64,000 bases of DNA. Source: Natrinema altunense (lineage in GTDB: Archaea > Halobacteriota > Halobacteria > Halobacteriales > Natrialbaceae). The notes beneath the pieces are model-generated. The model did not search any database, had not been told where the DNA came from, and saw nothing but the letters and a program-made list of their open reading frames with translations. A program made the translations under genes and the position numbers. Of the stretch, positions 27,191 to 37,759 are shown one piece after another (position 1 is the first letter of the stretch; the number at the start of each line of letters is the position of its first letter). The DNA lies in assembly GCF_000731985.1 (NCBI RefSeq), contig NZ_JNCS01000002.1:62001-126000 (forward strand). Direction: 5' to 3'.

Positions 27191-27871
27191 GTGGCTTCGC
27201 CCGTTACCACTACACTGGCCGGCGTCGTTTTCGGACTCGCGCTCGCGGCTCCGCCGGGGCCGATGAACGCGATCATCGCCGAGGAGAGCGTCGTCCGTGG
27301 CTGGACGGCCGGGTTCCGGGCCGGACTCGGCGCGATGCTGGCGGACGCGATTTTCTTCGCGCTCACGCTTGCCGGACTCGTCGCCGTCCTCGACAGCGTC
27401 CCGGCGGTCCGCCCGGCGCTCTATCTGGCCGGCGGCTGTCTGATGTTGTACTTCGCGATCGGCGCGATCGGCGACGCGCGGGCCACCACGTCGTTTACCG
27501 ACGCCGGTCGGGCCGCTGCCACGGGGTTCCGGAAGACGTTCGTCCTCTCTTTGACCAATCCCTACCAGATCGGCTTCTGGCTCACCGTCGGCGTCGGCCT
27601 GCTCGAGTCGGGAACGCTCGACGTGTTATCGTACGCGCCGGCCGTTGGCGGGGTACTCGAGGGAGCGTTGGTCGTCCAGACTGGCTCGCCGGCACTGCTA
27701 CTCGGGTTCTTCGCGGGGATCGCGATCTGGGTCGTCGCCTATCCGGCGGCGCTGGTCGCGGCGGGGAAGCGCGTCGACGCCTTCGCACCCACGATCGCAG
27801 CGCTGAGCGCGGTCGTCCTCGTCGGGTTCGGACTGCTGTTCCTGCTGCTGGGTGCCGTTCGAATCGTCTGA
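27191..27871 (+). CDS. LysE/RhtB family exporter
   Basis: A 226-residue membrane protein with six hydrophobic segments. The N-terminal F-G-L-A-L-A-A-P-P-G-P-M-N-A-I-I is the LysE-family signature (P-G-P with downstream helix) and the middle contains F-V-L-S-L-T-N-P-Y-Q, the second conserved loop. Members export amino acids or related small molecules; the substrate here is unknown. GTG 27191 is chosen since it directly precedes the first transmembrane helix, and the longer frame upstream is arginine-rich. Confidence 0.88.
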   Translation: MASPVTTTLAGVVFGLALAAPPGPMNAIIAEESVVRGWTAGFRAGLGAMLADAIFFALTLAGLVAVLDSVPAVRPALYLAGGCLMLYFAIGAIGDARATTSFTDAGRAAATGFRKTFVLSLTNPYQIGFWLTVGVGLLESGTLDVLSYAPAVGGVLEGALVVQTGSPALLLGFFAGIAIWVVAYPAALVAAGKRVDAFAPTIAALSAVVLVGFGLLFLLLGAVRIV

Positions 27872-27916
27872 ACGACGGGGCCTCGCCGTGTACGGACGGG
27901 TTCGATCGCGGGCCGT

Positions 27917-28591
27917 TTACTCGCCCAGCGCGGCGATTTCGTCCTCGAGCCACTCCCTGAACCACTTGACGCGTTTCAGACGCTGGTGGGCGATGCCCTC
28001 GGCGGTCTCGCTCTGGACGCGCGAGGCGGCGTCGTACCCGCGTTCGAGGACGCGCTCGACCATCTCGTCGGAGTCCATGTGGGTGCGGGCTTCGTAGCCC
28101 ATCCGCAACAGCATCAGGGCGGTGCCGTTCGCGCCGACCTTGTCGAGGAGGTCGGCCTCGATGAGACACTGGGTCTCGAGGGCGAGATCGGTCAGGTCGC
28201 CCTGATAGGAGTGGTGTTCGATGGCGCGACACACCTGCTGGATGAACGACTCGGGGTACTCGGCGCGCGACTCGAGGTACTCGCGGGCGACGTGAGCGCC
28301 GGCCTCGGCGTGGAGTTCCTGGTCGGTCTCGAGTTTGGCGACGTCGTGAAAGAGGGCGGCGACGCGGGTGACGTCGACGTCCGCGCCCTCCGCCTCGGCG
28401 ATGTCGGTCGCGAGTTCGACGACGTTGAGGATGTGGTTGTGCCGGTACTCGGCGGAGTGCCAGGGATACCAGCGCATGCGACCGCCTTCCTCTTCCTTCT
28501 CGACGCTGGCGGCGAGATACTCGAAGACGAACCCTTTCATCTCCTCGAACTCCGCGTCGGTCACTCGCGTTTCCTTTATTTCAACGCCCAC
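27917..28591 (-). CDS. HD-domain phosphohydrolase
   Basis: A 224-residue protein with the HD metal motif: H-N-H-I-L-N-V near residue 55, A-A-L-F-H-D-V-A-K near 84-92, A-I-E-H-H-S near 127, and an E-A-D-L-L-D-K near 150. The ligands H...HD...H-H...D fit the HD superfamily of metal-dependent phosphohydrolases, often acting on nucleotides. The substrate is unknown. It converges on the LysE-type gene. Start ATG 28591 gives a ~30-residue leader before the HD fold. Confidence 0.85.
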   Translation of the reverse strand: MGVEIKETRVTDAEFEEMKGFVFEYLAASVEKEEEGGRMRWYPWHSAEYRHNHILNVVELATDIAEAEGADVDVTRVAALFHDVAKLETDQELHAEAGAHVAREYLESRAEYPESFIQQVCRAIEHHSYQGDLTDLALETQCLIEADLLDKVGANGTALMLLRMGYEARTHMDSDEMVERVLERGYDAASRVQSETAEGIAHQRLKRVKWFREWLEDEIAALGE

Positions 28592-28821
28592 GATAGATCC
28601 CTCCGCAATAGACGAATGATAGTCATTACCGGAATGTTCGGTCGTTTCGTTCTTTAGCCTTTGGTTCGGACCGGTTTCGATGAGAAATGACAGTCATGGT
28701 ATTTTATCGAACCGGCCGAAGTCATGCTCGAGTCGGATCGGAACAGCGAGTTTCGTCACTGACGCCGCAACCCCCACCAACTTCCGTTAAAGTCAAACAG
28801 TCGGCTCGGGTATGGGTGGGT

Positions 28822-29238
28822 ATGAGTAGCGAACAGGAAGCGGAGTCGATTCGGTGTCTCGTCGCCAAAGTCGGTCTCGACGGTCACGATCGCGGCGCTC
28901 ACGTCATCGCCCGCGCGTTCCGGGACGCCGGCTTCGAGGTCATCTATTCCGGACTGCACAAAGCGCCCGAGGAGATCGTCCAGGCCGCGGTCCAAGAGGA
29001 CGTCGACGTGCTCGGCATCTCCATCCTCTCGGGAGCCCACGACACGCTCGTCCCGAAGATCATGGACGGCCTCGAGGAGTACGGTGCCAAGGAAGACACG
29101 CTCGTTCTCGCCGGCGGCGTCATCCCCGAGGAGGATCGCGAGGGGCTCAAAGAGGACGGTGTGGCGGCGATCTTCGGCCCCGGAACTTCGATCGAGGAGA
29201 CCATCGAGTTCGTCCGCGAGAACGCGCCGCAGCGATGA
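28822..29238 (+). CDS. mcmA2: Methylmalonyl-CoA mutase, cobalamin-binding subunit
   Basis: A 138-residue stand-alone B12-binding domain. The hallmark D20-G-H22-D-R-G25 provides the His that replaces the lower ligand of cobalamin, followed by S-I-L-S-G-A-H and A-G-G-V-I-P. It pairs with a catalytic chain encoded elsewhere to interconvert methylmalonyl-CoA and succinyl-CoA in propionyl-CoA use. ATG 28822 is favoured since the longer upstream frame is not family-like. Its stop overlaps the meaB start by four bases (ATGA), so both are made together. Confidence 0.93.
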   Translation: MSSEQEAESIRCLVAKVGLDGHDRGAHVIARAFRDAGFEVIYSGLHKAPEEIVQAAVQEDVDVLGISILSGAHDTLVPKIMDGLEEYGAKEDTLVLAGGVIPEEDREGLKEDGVAAIFGPGTSIEETIEFVRENAPQR

Positions 29239-30332
29239 CCATGGACGCCGACGACGAGTCGCTGCTCGAGGCGCTACTGGCGGGGGAACACCGTGCGCTC
29301 GCCCGGGTCATCTCGAAGATCGAGAATCGGTCGCCGGGCTATCGGGAGCTCGTATCGGAACTCTACGCACATACCGGCGACGCCGACGTGATCGGGATCA
29401 CCGGCTCGCCGGGCGCGGGCAAGTCGACGCTGGTCGACAAGCTCGCCGAGGAGTACCGCGACCGCGGCGAGACGGTCGGGATCATCGCGATCGATCCCTC
29501 CTCGCCGTTCAGCGGCGGAGCCGTCCTCGGGGATCGGATTCGGATGGCTTCCGCCGTGGGCGATATGGATGTCTTCGTTCGTTCGATGAGCGCCCGCGGC
29601 ACGCTCGGCGGCCTCTCGACGGCGACCGCGGACGCGGTGAAGGCGATGGACGCCTTCGGGAAGGACAAGATCATCATCGAGACCGTCGGTGCCGGGCAAA
29701 ACGAGATCGACATCGTTCGGACCGCCGACACCGTCGCCGTACTCGTCCCGCCGGGCTCGGGCGACGACATCCAGACGCTGAAAGCCGGCATCCTCGAGAT
29801 CGCCGACGTCTTCGTCGTCAACAAGGCGGACCGCGACGGCGCGGACCGCACCGTCCAGGAACTCCGGGAGATGGTTCACCTCGGCGAGGAAAGCGGTCTC
29901 GCCGGCGGCAGCGGCGGGCACCACGGTGCTGACGTGATGAGCAGCGGTAACGCCGCCGTCGACGAGACGGACGACGAAGACGAGGGCTGGACCCCGCCGA
30001 TCGTCGAAACGGTCGCGACGAAAGGGACCGGCATCGAGACCTTCATCGACGAACTCGCGAACCATCGCATGCACCTCGTCGACTCCGGCACTCACGCCGA
30101 GAAGGTCCGCCAGCGCCACGCCGAGGAGATCCGTACCCTGTTGCGCGAGGACGTCCACTCGCTGCTCGAGGACGAACTCGCCGAAAGCGGCGGGATCGAC
30201 GGGCTCGCGGAGGCCGTCCGGCTGGGCGAGACGGACCCGTACTCGATCACCAGCGACGTGCTCGCCCCCGTCGAGGCCTGCGTCGAGAACCTCGAGACCG
30301 GACCGCGAGAGGACGGCTCGAACCGGGAGTAG
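29235..30332 (+). CDS. meaB: MeaB-type GTPase (methylmalonyl-CoA mutase chaperone)
   Basis: A 365-residue G3E GTPase. The P-loop G-S-P-G-A-G-K-S-T is at about residues 57-65, I-A-I-D-P-S-S-P-F and E-T-V-G-A-G-Q are the switch motifs, and N-K-A-D gives guanine specificity. MeaB/ArgK proteins gate cofactor loading and protect methylmalonyl-CoA mutase. A family-atypical acidic insert lies at about residues 220-255 after the N-K-A-D motif (G-G-S-G-G-H-H then D-E-T-D-D-E-D), probably a haloadaptation loop. Two ATGs, 29235 and 29241, are possible; 29235 overlaps the mutase gene stop. Confidence 0.93.
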   Translation: MTMDADDESLLEALLAGEHRALARVISKIENRSPGYRELVSELYAHTGDADVIGITGSPGAGKSTLVDKLAEEYRDRGETVGIIAIDPSSPFSGGAVLGDRIRMASAVGDMDVFVRSMSARGTLGGLSTATADAVKAMDAFGKDKIIIETVGAGQNEIDIVRTADTVAVLVPPGSGDDIQTLKAGILEIADVFVVNKADRDGADRTVQELREMVHLGEESGLAGGSGGHHGADVMSSGNAAVDETDDEDEGWTPPIVETVATKGTGIETFIDELANHRMHLVDSGTHAEKVRQRHAEEIRTLLREDVHSLLEDELAESGGIDGLAEAVRLGETDPYSITSDVLAPVEACVENLETGPREDGSNRE

Positions 30333-30451
30333 GGGTACCACTCTGTTTCAGCCTCGCTAGTCGCTCGAGCGTTACGCCGCTCGGCCGAAATGATGCTGAG
30401 ATACACTGTTCAATTACCGAAACATTGAATAAATATATTTAACATTTTCGT

Positions 30452-30673
30452 ATGATTGGTCTCCTGTACGGAAGCCTGCTGCTCGGCGGAGCGTACGCCG
30501 TCTACGTCGATGCGACGGATCGAGAAACCGACTGCCCGATCGGGTGGGCGATCGCAACGCTGGTCGTCGGCTCCGTCGGACCGATATTCCTGGGCATGTT
30601 TCTGCTGCTGTATCTCGTCTTGCACGCCATCGAGGCCTGTTGGGTCCGGTGGAGTCACGGTCACGCCGTCTGA
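30452..30673 (+). CDS. Small membrane protein, 73 residues
   Basis: Two hydrophobic segments (residues ~1-20 and ~29-58) around a short loop with D-A-T-D-R-E-T-D-C. Its composition is typical of small haloarchaeal membrane proteins. The bases just upstream are AT-rich (AAATATATTTAA), but too close to the ATG for a normal TATA spacing, so the transcription start is uncertain. No family is recognised. Confidence 0.6.
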   Translation: MIGLLYGSLLLGGAYAVYVDATDRETDCPIGWAIATLVVGSVGPIFLGMFLLLYLVLHAIEACWVRWSHGHAV

Positions 30674-30740
30674 GATGGCTGCATCGCTCGGCGCGAACCA
30701 AGACCTGAGGTCTAAGGCCGTTGCCGCCTAACGACCCGCT

Positions 30741-31685
30741 ATGAAAGCCCGAACGGTCCTCGGTGCAGCCCTCGGAACAGTCGGTGGTGTCGTCCTCGGA
30801 AACCGCCTCCTCAAGCGACGTGCGAGCGACCTCGAGAACCCGCTGGTCGGTATCGAACGGACGTATCGCTGGCGCGGGATCGAGACGACCTACACCGTCG
30901 CCGGCGATCCGAACGACCCCGACATGCTGCTGCTCCACGGGGTCTATGCGGGCGCGAGCAGCCACGAGTTCGAGCCGATCGTCGAACGACTGGCCGAGAA
31001 CTACCACGTCTACGCGGTCGACCTTCCCGGGTTCGGTCGCTCGGAGCGGCCGCCCCTGGTCTACTCCGGAGCCCTCTACGGCGAATTCGTGCGCGACTTC
31101 GCGGACGAGATCACCGACGAGCCGATCGTCGTCGCCTCGTCGCTGTCCGGGACGTTCGCCGTCGACGCCGCCGGCGAGACCGGACTCGAGCGTCTCGTCC
31201 TGATCTGTCCGGCCGACGAGACGACCGACGAGCGGCCGTGGGTCCGGACGCTCCTGCGAACGCCGATCGTGGGCACGACGCTGTACAACCTGCTCGCGAG
31301 CAAACCCTCGATCCGGTACTTCTACGACCGGGACGGCTACTACGACGCCGACCGGATCAGCGCCGCGGAAGTCGACTACGCCTGGGACAGCGCCCACCAG
31401 TCCGGCGCGCGCTACGCCCCGGCCTCCTTCGCCGCGGGTGCCCTCGATCCCGACTTCGACCTCGCGACGGAACTGGCCGCCCTCGAGATACCGACGACGC
31501 TGGTCTGGGGCCGCGACGCCGAACTCGTCCCGCTCCGCGAGGGCCGGAACCTCGCCGAGGCGGCCGACCTCGATCTGGTCGTCGTCGACTACGCGACGCA
31601 GTTACCCCACGCCGAACACCCCGACACGTTCGTCGAGTATCTGAGCGCGGAACTCCCGCGTGCCGACGCGGGCTCGAGCAAATAG
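30741..31685 (+). CDS. Alpha/beta-hydrolase fold protein
   Basis: A 314-residue hydrolase. The oxyanion strand L-L-L-H-G-V-Y precedes residue 60; the nucleophile elbow is S-S-L-S-G-T-F (S-x-S-x-G, a variant of G-x-S-x-G); and a late L-P-H-A-E-H-P provides the His. L-V-W-G-R-D-A-E gives the acid. Its overall pattern is that of esterase or haloalkane-dehalogenase-like lipases; the substrate is unknown. The N-terminal A-L-G-T-V-G-G-V-V-L-G-N may be a membrane-proximal helix. Confidence 0.85.
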   Translation: MKARTVLGAALGTVGGVVLGNRLLKRRASDLENPLVGIERTYRWRGIETTYTVAGDPNDPDMLLLHGVYAGASSHEFEPIVERLAENYHVYAVDLPGFGRSERPPLVYSGALYGEFVRDFADEITDEPIVVASSLSGTFAVDAAGETGLERLVLICPADETTDERPWVRTLLRTPIVGTTLYNLLASKPSIRYFYDRDGYYDADRISAAEVDYAWDSAHQSGARYAPASFAAGALDPDFDLATELAALEIPTTLVWGRDAELVPLREGRNLAEAADLDLVVVDYATQLPHAEHPDTFVEYLSAELPRADAGSSK

Positions 31686-31749
31686 TCGAGGCGGAACCCG
31701 GTTCTACGGTCGAGCGTGAAAACGATGCGCGATCGTCGTTCCCGAACTG

Positions 31750-32142
31750 TTAGACCGGCCGGAGGCCGATCACGCGATCGCCCGTCGTCTCCGCGGTCGT
31801 GATCTCGAGGGCGACGGTGAGTCCGGTCTCGACGTCCTCGACGTCGATGCCGACGACCTGGCCGGTCAGGCGAACGGGGCCGAAGTCGACGACGGCCGTC
31901 GCGTAGGGAGCGTCGTCCTCGAAGGCCGGCGTCGGAACGTGCGTGACCGTAACCGTCCGGATCTCGCCCGTTTCTGGGAGTTCGACCTCGGCGATGTCGG
32001 TCGAGCCGCAGTCGGGACAGACGCGGCGCGGCGGCAGGGAGCCGTGGCCGTTTGCACACTCCAGATAGTAGGCGTCGCCCTCCGCGGCGGCCGCGAGCCA
32101 CTCGTCGAAGCCGGCGTCGGCGACGGGGTCGGAATCGCTCAT
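31750..32142 (-). CDS. OB-fold/zinc-ribbon partner of thiolase (DUF35)
   Basis: A 130-residue protein with a rubredoxin-like zinc ribbon (C-A-N-G-H and C-P-D-C-G near residues 25-42) and a C-terminal OB-fold, the DUF35 layout. Archaeal proteins of this type bind thiolases and hydroxymethylglutaryl-CoA synthases and channel acyl-CoA. Its ATG overlaps the stop of the thiolase gene (ATGA), strong evidence that the two act as a complex. Confidence 0.88.
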   Translation of the reverse strand: MSDSDPVADAGFDEWLAAAAEGDAYYLECANGHGSLPPRRVCPDCGSTDIAEVELPETGEIRTVTVTHVPTPAFEDDAPYATAVVDFGPVRLTGQVVGIDVEDVETGLTVALEITTAETTGDRVIGLRPV

Positions 32143-33305
32143 CGGTCCACCTCCAGAACGTGAACGGTCGCGCTCGCGACGGTGCCACCCGCGTTGTGGG
32201 CGACGGCGGTGGTCGCGTCCGCGACGTGGTCGCTGTTGGGATGGTGGCCGGCCAACAGCTCGGTCACCTCGGCGATCTGGGATGCGCCGGTCGCGCCGAC
32301 CGGGTGACCCTTCGCCTTCAGTCCGCCCGAGAGGTTGATCGGCGTCTCGCCATCCGCGGTCGTCCGGCCGTCGCGGGCCGCCGAGATCCCCTCGCCGATC
32401 GGCTCGAGATCGAGCGCCTCGAGCGCGAGCACTTCGGCGATGGTAAAGCAGTCGTGGACCTCCGCGAAGTCCACGTCACCGGCGTCGACGCCGGCGTCGG
32501 CGTACGCCTCAGCGCCGGCCTCGCGTGCGGCGGGCGAGCGCGCCAGGTGCTCGCGGTCGTGCAGCGCCATCCGGTCGCCGCCCTGACCGGTGCCCGTGAT
32601 CGCGACCGGGGCCTCGAGATCGTGATCCTCGGCGTAGGCCTCGCTCGTCAGCACGAGCGCCGACGCGCCGTCCGAGATCGGACAGGCGTCGTAGAGGCCG
32701 AGCGGCTCCGAGACCGGCGGGGCCTCGAGAACGTCGCTAACCTCGATCGCGCGCTGGTACTGGGCTTTGTCGTTGGAGAGCGCGTTCTCGTGGTTCTTGA
32801 CGGCGATATGGGCCAGATCTTCGTGCTCGCCGCCGAACGCGTCGAAATAGGCCTGAGCCATCAGTGCGTACGCACCGGGGAACGTCACGCCGGCGCGCAC
32901 TTCCCAGAGGTCGTCCGCGGCGATCGCGAGCGCTTCGGTCGCGCCCGCGGTACCGAGGTTGGTCATCCGCTCTGCCCCGCCGACGAGCACCACGTCGTTC
33001 TCGCCGGTTCGAATCCGTTTGACCGCCTCGCGGACCGCGGTACCGCTCGAGGCGCACGCGGACTCGTATCGGGTTGCGGGTGCCTGGACCCCCGCCGCTT
33101 CGGCCATCAGCGGCCCCTGATGGCCCTGATGCTCGGAGAGTTCGCCCATGAAGTTGCCGTAGAGGACGGCCTCTACGTCGTCTCGGGGAACGCCGCTCTC
33201 TTCGAACGCCGTGATGGTCGCTTCGGCGAAGAGGTCCCGACTGGTCCGTTCGGGGCTGTTACCGAACGACGTCAGCCCTGTGCCTGCGACACGTACGTCA
33301 CTCAT
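32139..33305 (-). CDS. Thiolase-family protein (SCP-x type)
   Basis: A 388-residue thiolase. The acyl-accepting Cys is in S-A-C-A-S-S-G-T-A, the His motif is E-V-H-D-C-F-T-I, and the conserved G-H-P appears in K-A-K-G-H-P-V-G-A-T-G. The layout fits the sterol-carrier-protein-x or archaeal acetyl-CoA C-acyltransferase subgroup that works with a DUF35 protein, encoded next to it. It may condense acetyl-CoA for the mevalonate route or cleave 3-ketoacyl-CoA. ATG 33305 (M-S-D-V-R-V-A) is the family start; GTG two codons upstream is less likely. Confidence 0.92.
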   Translation of the reverse strand: MSDVRVAGTGLTSFGNSPERTSRDLFAEATITAFEESGVPRDDVEAVLYGNFMGELSEHQGHQGPLMAEAAGVQAPATRYESACASSGTAVREAVKRIRTGENDVVLVGGAERMTNLGTAGATEALAIAADDLWEVRAGVTFPGAYALMAQAYFDAFGGEHEDLAHIAVKNHENALSNDKAQYQRAIEVSDVLEAPPVSEPLGLYDACPISDGASALVLTSEAYAEDHDLEAPVAITGTGQGGDRMALHDREHLARSPAAREAGAEAYADAGVDAGDVDFAEVHDCFTIAEVLALEALDLEPIGEGISAARDGRTTADGETPINLSGGLKAKGHPVGATGASQIAEVTELLAGHHPNSDHVADATTAVAHNAGGTVASATVHVLEVDR

Positions 33306-33430
33306 GTACACACGTGTAGTGTGCGAACCCGTTAATACTCCGCGGTTACGGCCGCAGAAATCATATTCTTACTGATATCTAAACGATTTCTTTCCGCGAC
33401 CTTATAAGCGATCGCGACTCACGCGAGAGT

Positions 33431-34498
33431 ATGACAACCGTTCCGTTCGATTTCGATCTCCTGACGGAGTTGACGGAGACCAGTGGCGTCCCCGGTTACG
33501 AGGACCGCGTTCGCGAACTCGTCGTCCGAGAACTCGAGGACAGCGTCGACCGCGTGCGAACCGATGCGATGGGCAACGTCGTCGGCACCCTCGACGGCGA
33601 ACGCGACTACTCGGTGGCCGTCGCGGCCCACATGGACGAGATCGGCTTTATGATTCGCCACGTCACGGAAACGGATGACGGCTACGGGTTCGTCGAACTC
33701 GACGCGCTCGGCGGCTGGGACGCGCGGGTGTTGAAGGCCCAGCGCGTAACCATCCATGCCGACGACGGGGACGTTCCGGCGGTTATCGGGTCGCCGCCCC
33801 CGCACACGTTAGACGACGACGAGCGCGAGCAGCCCCCCGCCGTCGAGGACGTCGTCCTCGACCCTGGCCTTCCCTACGAGGACCTCGCGGAGCGCGTCTC
33901 GCCCGGCGATCTCGTCACGATGACCCAGACGACCGAGCGCGTCGGCGAGACGGTCACCGGCAAGGCGCTGGACGATCGCGTCTGTCTGTGCGCCATGCTC
34001 GAGGCGGCCCGCCGGTTGACGGACCCGCAGGTAACGATCCACTTCTGTGCGACCGCTCAGGAGGAGATCGGTCTGCGGGGCGCTCGTGCGCTGGGCATCG
34101 ACATCGACCCCGACCTCGCGATCGCACTCGACGTGACGGTCGCCAACGACATTCCCGGCTTCGACGCCGGCGAGCACGTCACCGAACTCGGAGCGGGAAC
34201 CGCGATCAAACTCAAAGACTCGAGCGTCATCACGAACCCGAAACTCAACGACCGCCTCCAGTCGCTCGCCGAGGACGAGGACATCGACCACCAGCTCGAG
34301 ATCCTTCCCTCGGGCGGGACCGACACCGCCGGCTTCCAGCGGTCCTCGGGCGCGAAACCCGTCGGTGCGATCTCAGTCCCGACCCGCTACCTCCACACCG
34401 TGACCGAGACCGCCCACGTCGACGACATCGCGGCGACGATCGACCTGCTCGAGGCGTTCCTCGAGACCGAGAGCGGCGAGTACGAGTACACGCTCTAA
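33431..34498 (+). CDS. M42-family metallopeptidase
   Basis: A 355-residue aminopeptidase. Metal and catalytic motifs: A-A-H-M-D-E-I-G near residue 74, A-L-D-D-R-V at about 180, A-Q-E-E-I-G near 211, and L-D-V-T-V-A-N-D near 233. A final G-G-T-D-T-A-G-F and Y-L-H-T are as in the M42 (tetrahedral aminopeptidase/endoglucanase-like) family. It degrades peptides released by the proteasome in archaea. The start ATG 33431 sits just inside the expected N-terminus. Divergent from the thiolase gene. Confidence 0.93.
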   Translation: MTTVPFDFDLLTELTETSGVPGYEDRVRELVVRELEDSVDRVRTDAMGNVVGTLDGERDYSVAVAAHMDEIGFMIRHVTETDDGYGFVELDALGGWDARVLKAQRVTIHADDGDVPAVIGSPPPHTLDDDEREQPPAVEDVVLDPGLPYEDLAERVSPGDLVTMTQTTERVGETVTGKALDDRVCLCAMLEAARRLTDPQVTIHFCATAQEEIGLRGARALGIDIDPDLAIALDVTVANDIPGFDAGEHVTELGAGTAIKLKDSSVITNPKLNDRLQSLAEDEDIDHQLEILPSGGTDTAGFQRSSGAKPVGAISVPTRYLHTVTETAHVDDIAATIDLLEAFLETESGEYEYTL

Positions 34499-34675
34499 CG
34501 GGCGACCCGATGTCGTGGCCGTACGGACCGATGCGAGCGGACCAGCGACGAGCGAGCGCTCGGATCGGCCGGCAAGCGTGACGGTCCCGGTTTTCCCGAC
34601 GAGCGCAGCGAAAAACGGGACTCCCTGACGAAGCACATTTCAACGATGCCTCTCATTTGACGTGTACTGTCCCTC

Positions 34676-34921
34676 ATGAACGGCTCCGACAGTCCCGCTC
34701 TCGACGACATTTCGCCGCGCGCCTGGCGACTCCTCCGGGTCGCCGCCGGGTACGACCAACGGGCGGTCGAGCGGGAGGTCGACGAACTCATGCAGGCCCA
34801 CGTCTCGATGCTCGAGAGCGGGAATCGATCGCTCTCTCGAGCGCGCCGGGAGACGCTGCTCGATCTCTACAGTGCAGCCCTCACCGACGAGCAGTTGCGT
34901 GCTATCGTCGACCATTTTTAG
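34676..34921 (+). CDS. Small helix-turn-helix protein, 81 residues
   Basis: Residues 13-60 read like an XRE-type HTH: W-R-L-L-R-V-A-A-G-Y-D-Q-R-A-V-E-R-E-V, H-V-S-M-L-E-S-G-N-R-S-L-S. It may be a DNA-binding regulator; the target is unknown. It lies upstream of the SLC13 transporter gene with about 160 bases between them. Confidence 0.72.
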   Translation: MNGSDSPALDDISPRAWRLLRVAAGYDQRAVEREVDELMQAHVSMLESGNRSLSRARRETLLDLYSAALTDEQLRAIVDHF

Positions 34922-35084
34922 TCGATCCGTCGACGGCGTCGATCGCTATCGATTCCGTCGCCCGGAGAGATGTCGCGGAGGCGGCGTTCGTCCCGCTATC
35001 CGACGATCGGGAGGCCACGGGTCCGATCGCACGACAACGGATGTAAAACATTAATAACGATGATGAATACGTTCTCGTGTATCA

Positions 35085-36704
<1,620 letters not shown>

Positions 36705-36881
36705 ATCGTCCCGGAATCAACCGGCTCGAGACGCGGAGGTTCTCGTCATCGTGCGGAATCGGACCACGAGGCCCTGAAACTCCGGTTTTGCTCGATCACG
36801 GAAGATCGGAGATCGTTCCGTGCCACTCGGATCGCGCCGTTCACCATAACTGCTTATGGAGCGAGGAGATGTCTCTTCCCT

Positions 36882-37601
36882 ATGTCCGATTCGAGTGGCG
36901 ACGAGTTCGATCCGACAGCACCGGACCAACGGGAGATCGGTCGCGAAATGGTCGACGACAGTACGGGACTCGGTTCGGTGATGGCCCACGCCTATCGCGG
37001 AGAGATAGACCGAGTGGGGACGTGGCGACAGCGCCTCGATGAGACGACGAAGTGGGCAGTAACGCTGATGGCAGCGATCTTGACGTGGGCGTTTTCGAGT
37101 ACCGATAACCCACACTATATCTTGCTGATCGGGATCGTTGTCGTCGCGATCTTTCTGGGTATCGAAGCACGGCGGTACCGGGACTACGATGTCTTCCGCT
37201 CTCGTACTCGAGTCATCCAAGAGAACCTGCTCGCAAACGCCCTCGATCCGTCCCAAGGCACTGAAAGTCACGACTGGCGGGCGGAGCTGAGCAGGGACTA
37301 TCGCAGGCCAACGCTGAAAGTCTCGTTAGGCGAAGCGCTCGCAAACCGGCTCCGCCGTGTGTACCTTCCTCTGCTCGGTGTCCTATTGGTCGCGTGGGTC
37401 TTCAGGATTACAGCGTTCGCGCCGCGCCAAGACTGGCTGACAACCGCCGAAATCGGCCGTATCCCCGGGATTGTTGTGATTACCGCTGTGGGCGTGTGCT
37501 ACGTCGTACTGCTGGGCATCACCTTCTGGCCCCGTGAGCGCCGTGCTAAGGGCGAGTTCCGCGAAGGGGATCCCGACGACTGGAAGGAGACGGACCAATA
37601 A
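36882..37601 (+). CDS. DUF2270 membrane protein
   Basis: A 239-residue protein matching DUF2270: M-A-H-A-Y-R-G-E-I-D-R-V-G-T-W-R-Q-R-L-D then two hydrophobic segments, I-E-A-R-R-Y-R-D-Y-D-V-F-R-S-R, and two more hydrophobic segments near residues 160-215. The family is common in haloarchaea but its function is not known. A-T-rich bases upstream (CCATAACTGCTTATGG) may include the promoter. Confidence 0.85.
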   Translation: MSDSSGDEFDPTAPDQREIGREMVDDSTGLGSVMAHAYRGEIDRVGTWRQRLDETTKWAVTLMAAILTWAFSSTDNPHYILLIGIVVVAIFLGIEARRYRDYDVFRSRTRVIQENLLANALDPSQGTESHDWRAELSRDYRRPTLKVSLGEALANRLRRVYLPLLGVLLVAWVFRITAFAPRQDWLTTAEIGRIPGIVVITAVGVCYVVLLGITFWPRERRAKGEFREGDPDDWKETDQ

Positions 37602-37759
37602 GTCCACATTCAGACGAAGTCGACGCGACCGCGATCCGAAGCCGGGGCGGAAACAGCCGCGATCGGCTCGAGCTAAGACCGCGATACCGCCGAACCGGAG
37701 GGACCGAAGACGGCCACAGTCAGCGGCGAAAAACGCTTCCATACGCTTCCCGCCATCGG

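Noticed and set aside
33000-33030. T-loop-like GGTTCGAATCC as a tRNA sign
   Set aside because: It lies inside the thiolase gene and no acceptor or anticodon stem surrounds it. The similar bases near 7926 lie at the leuS end.
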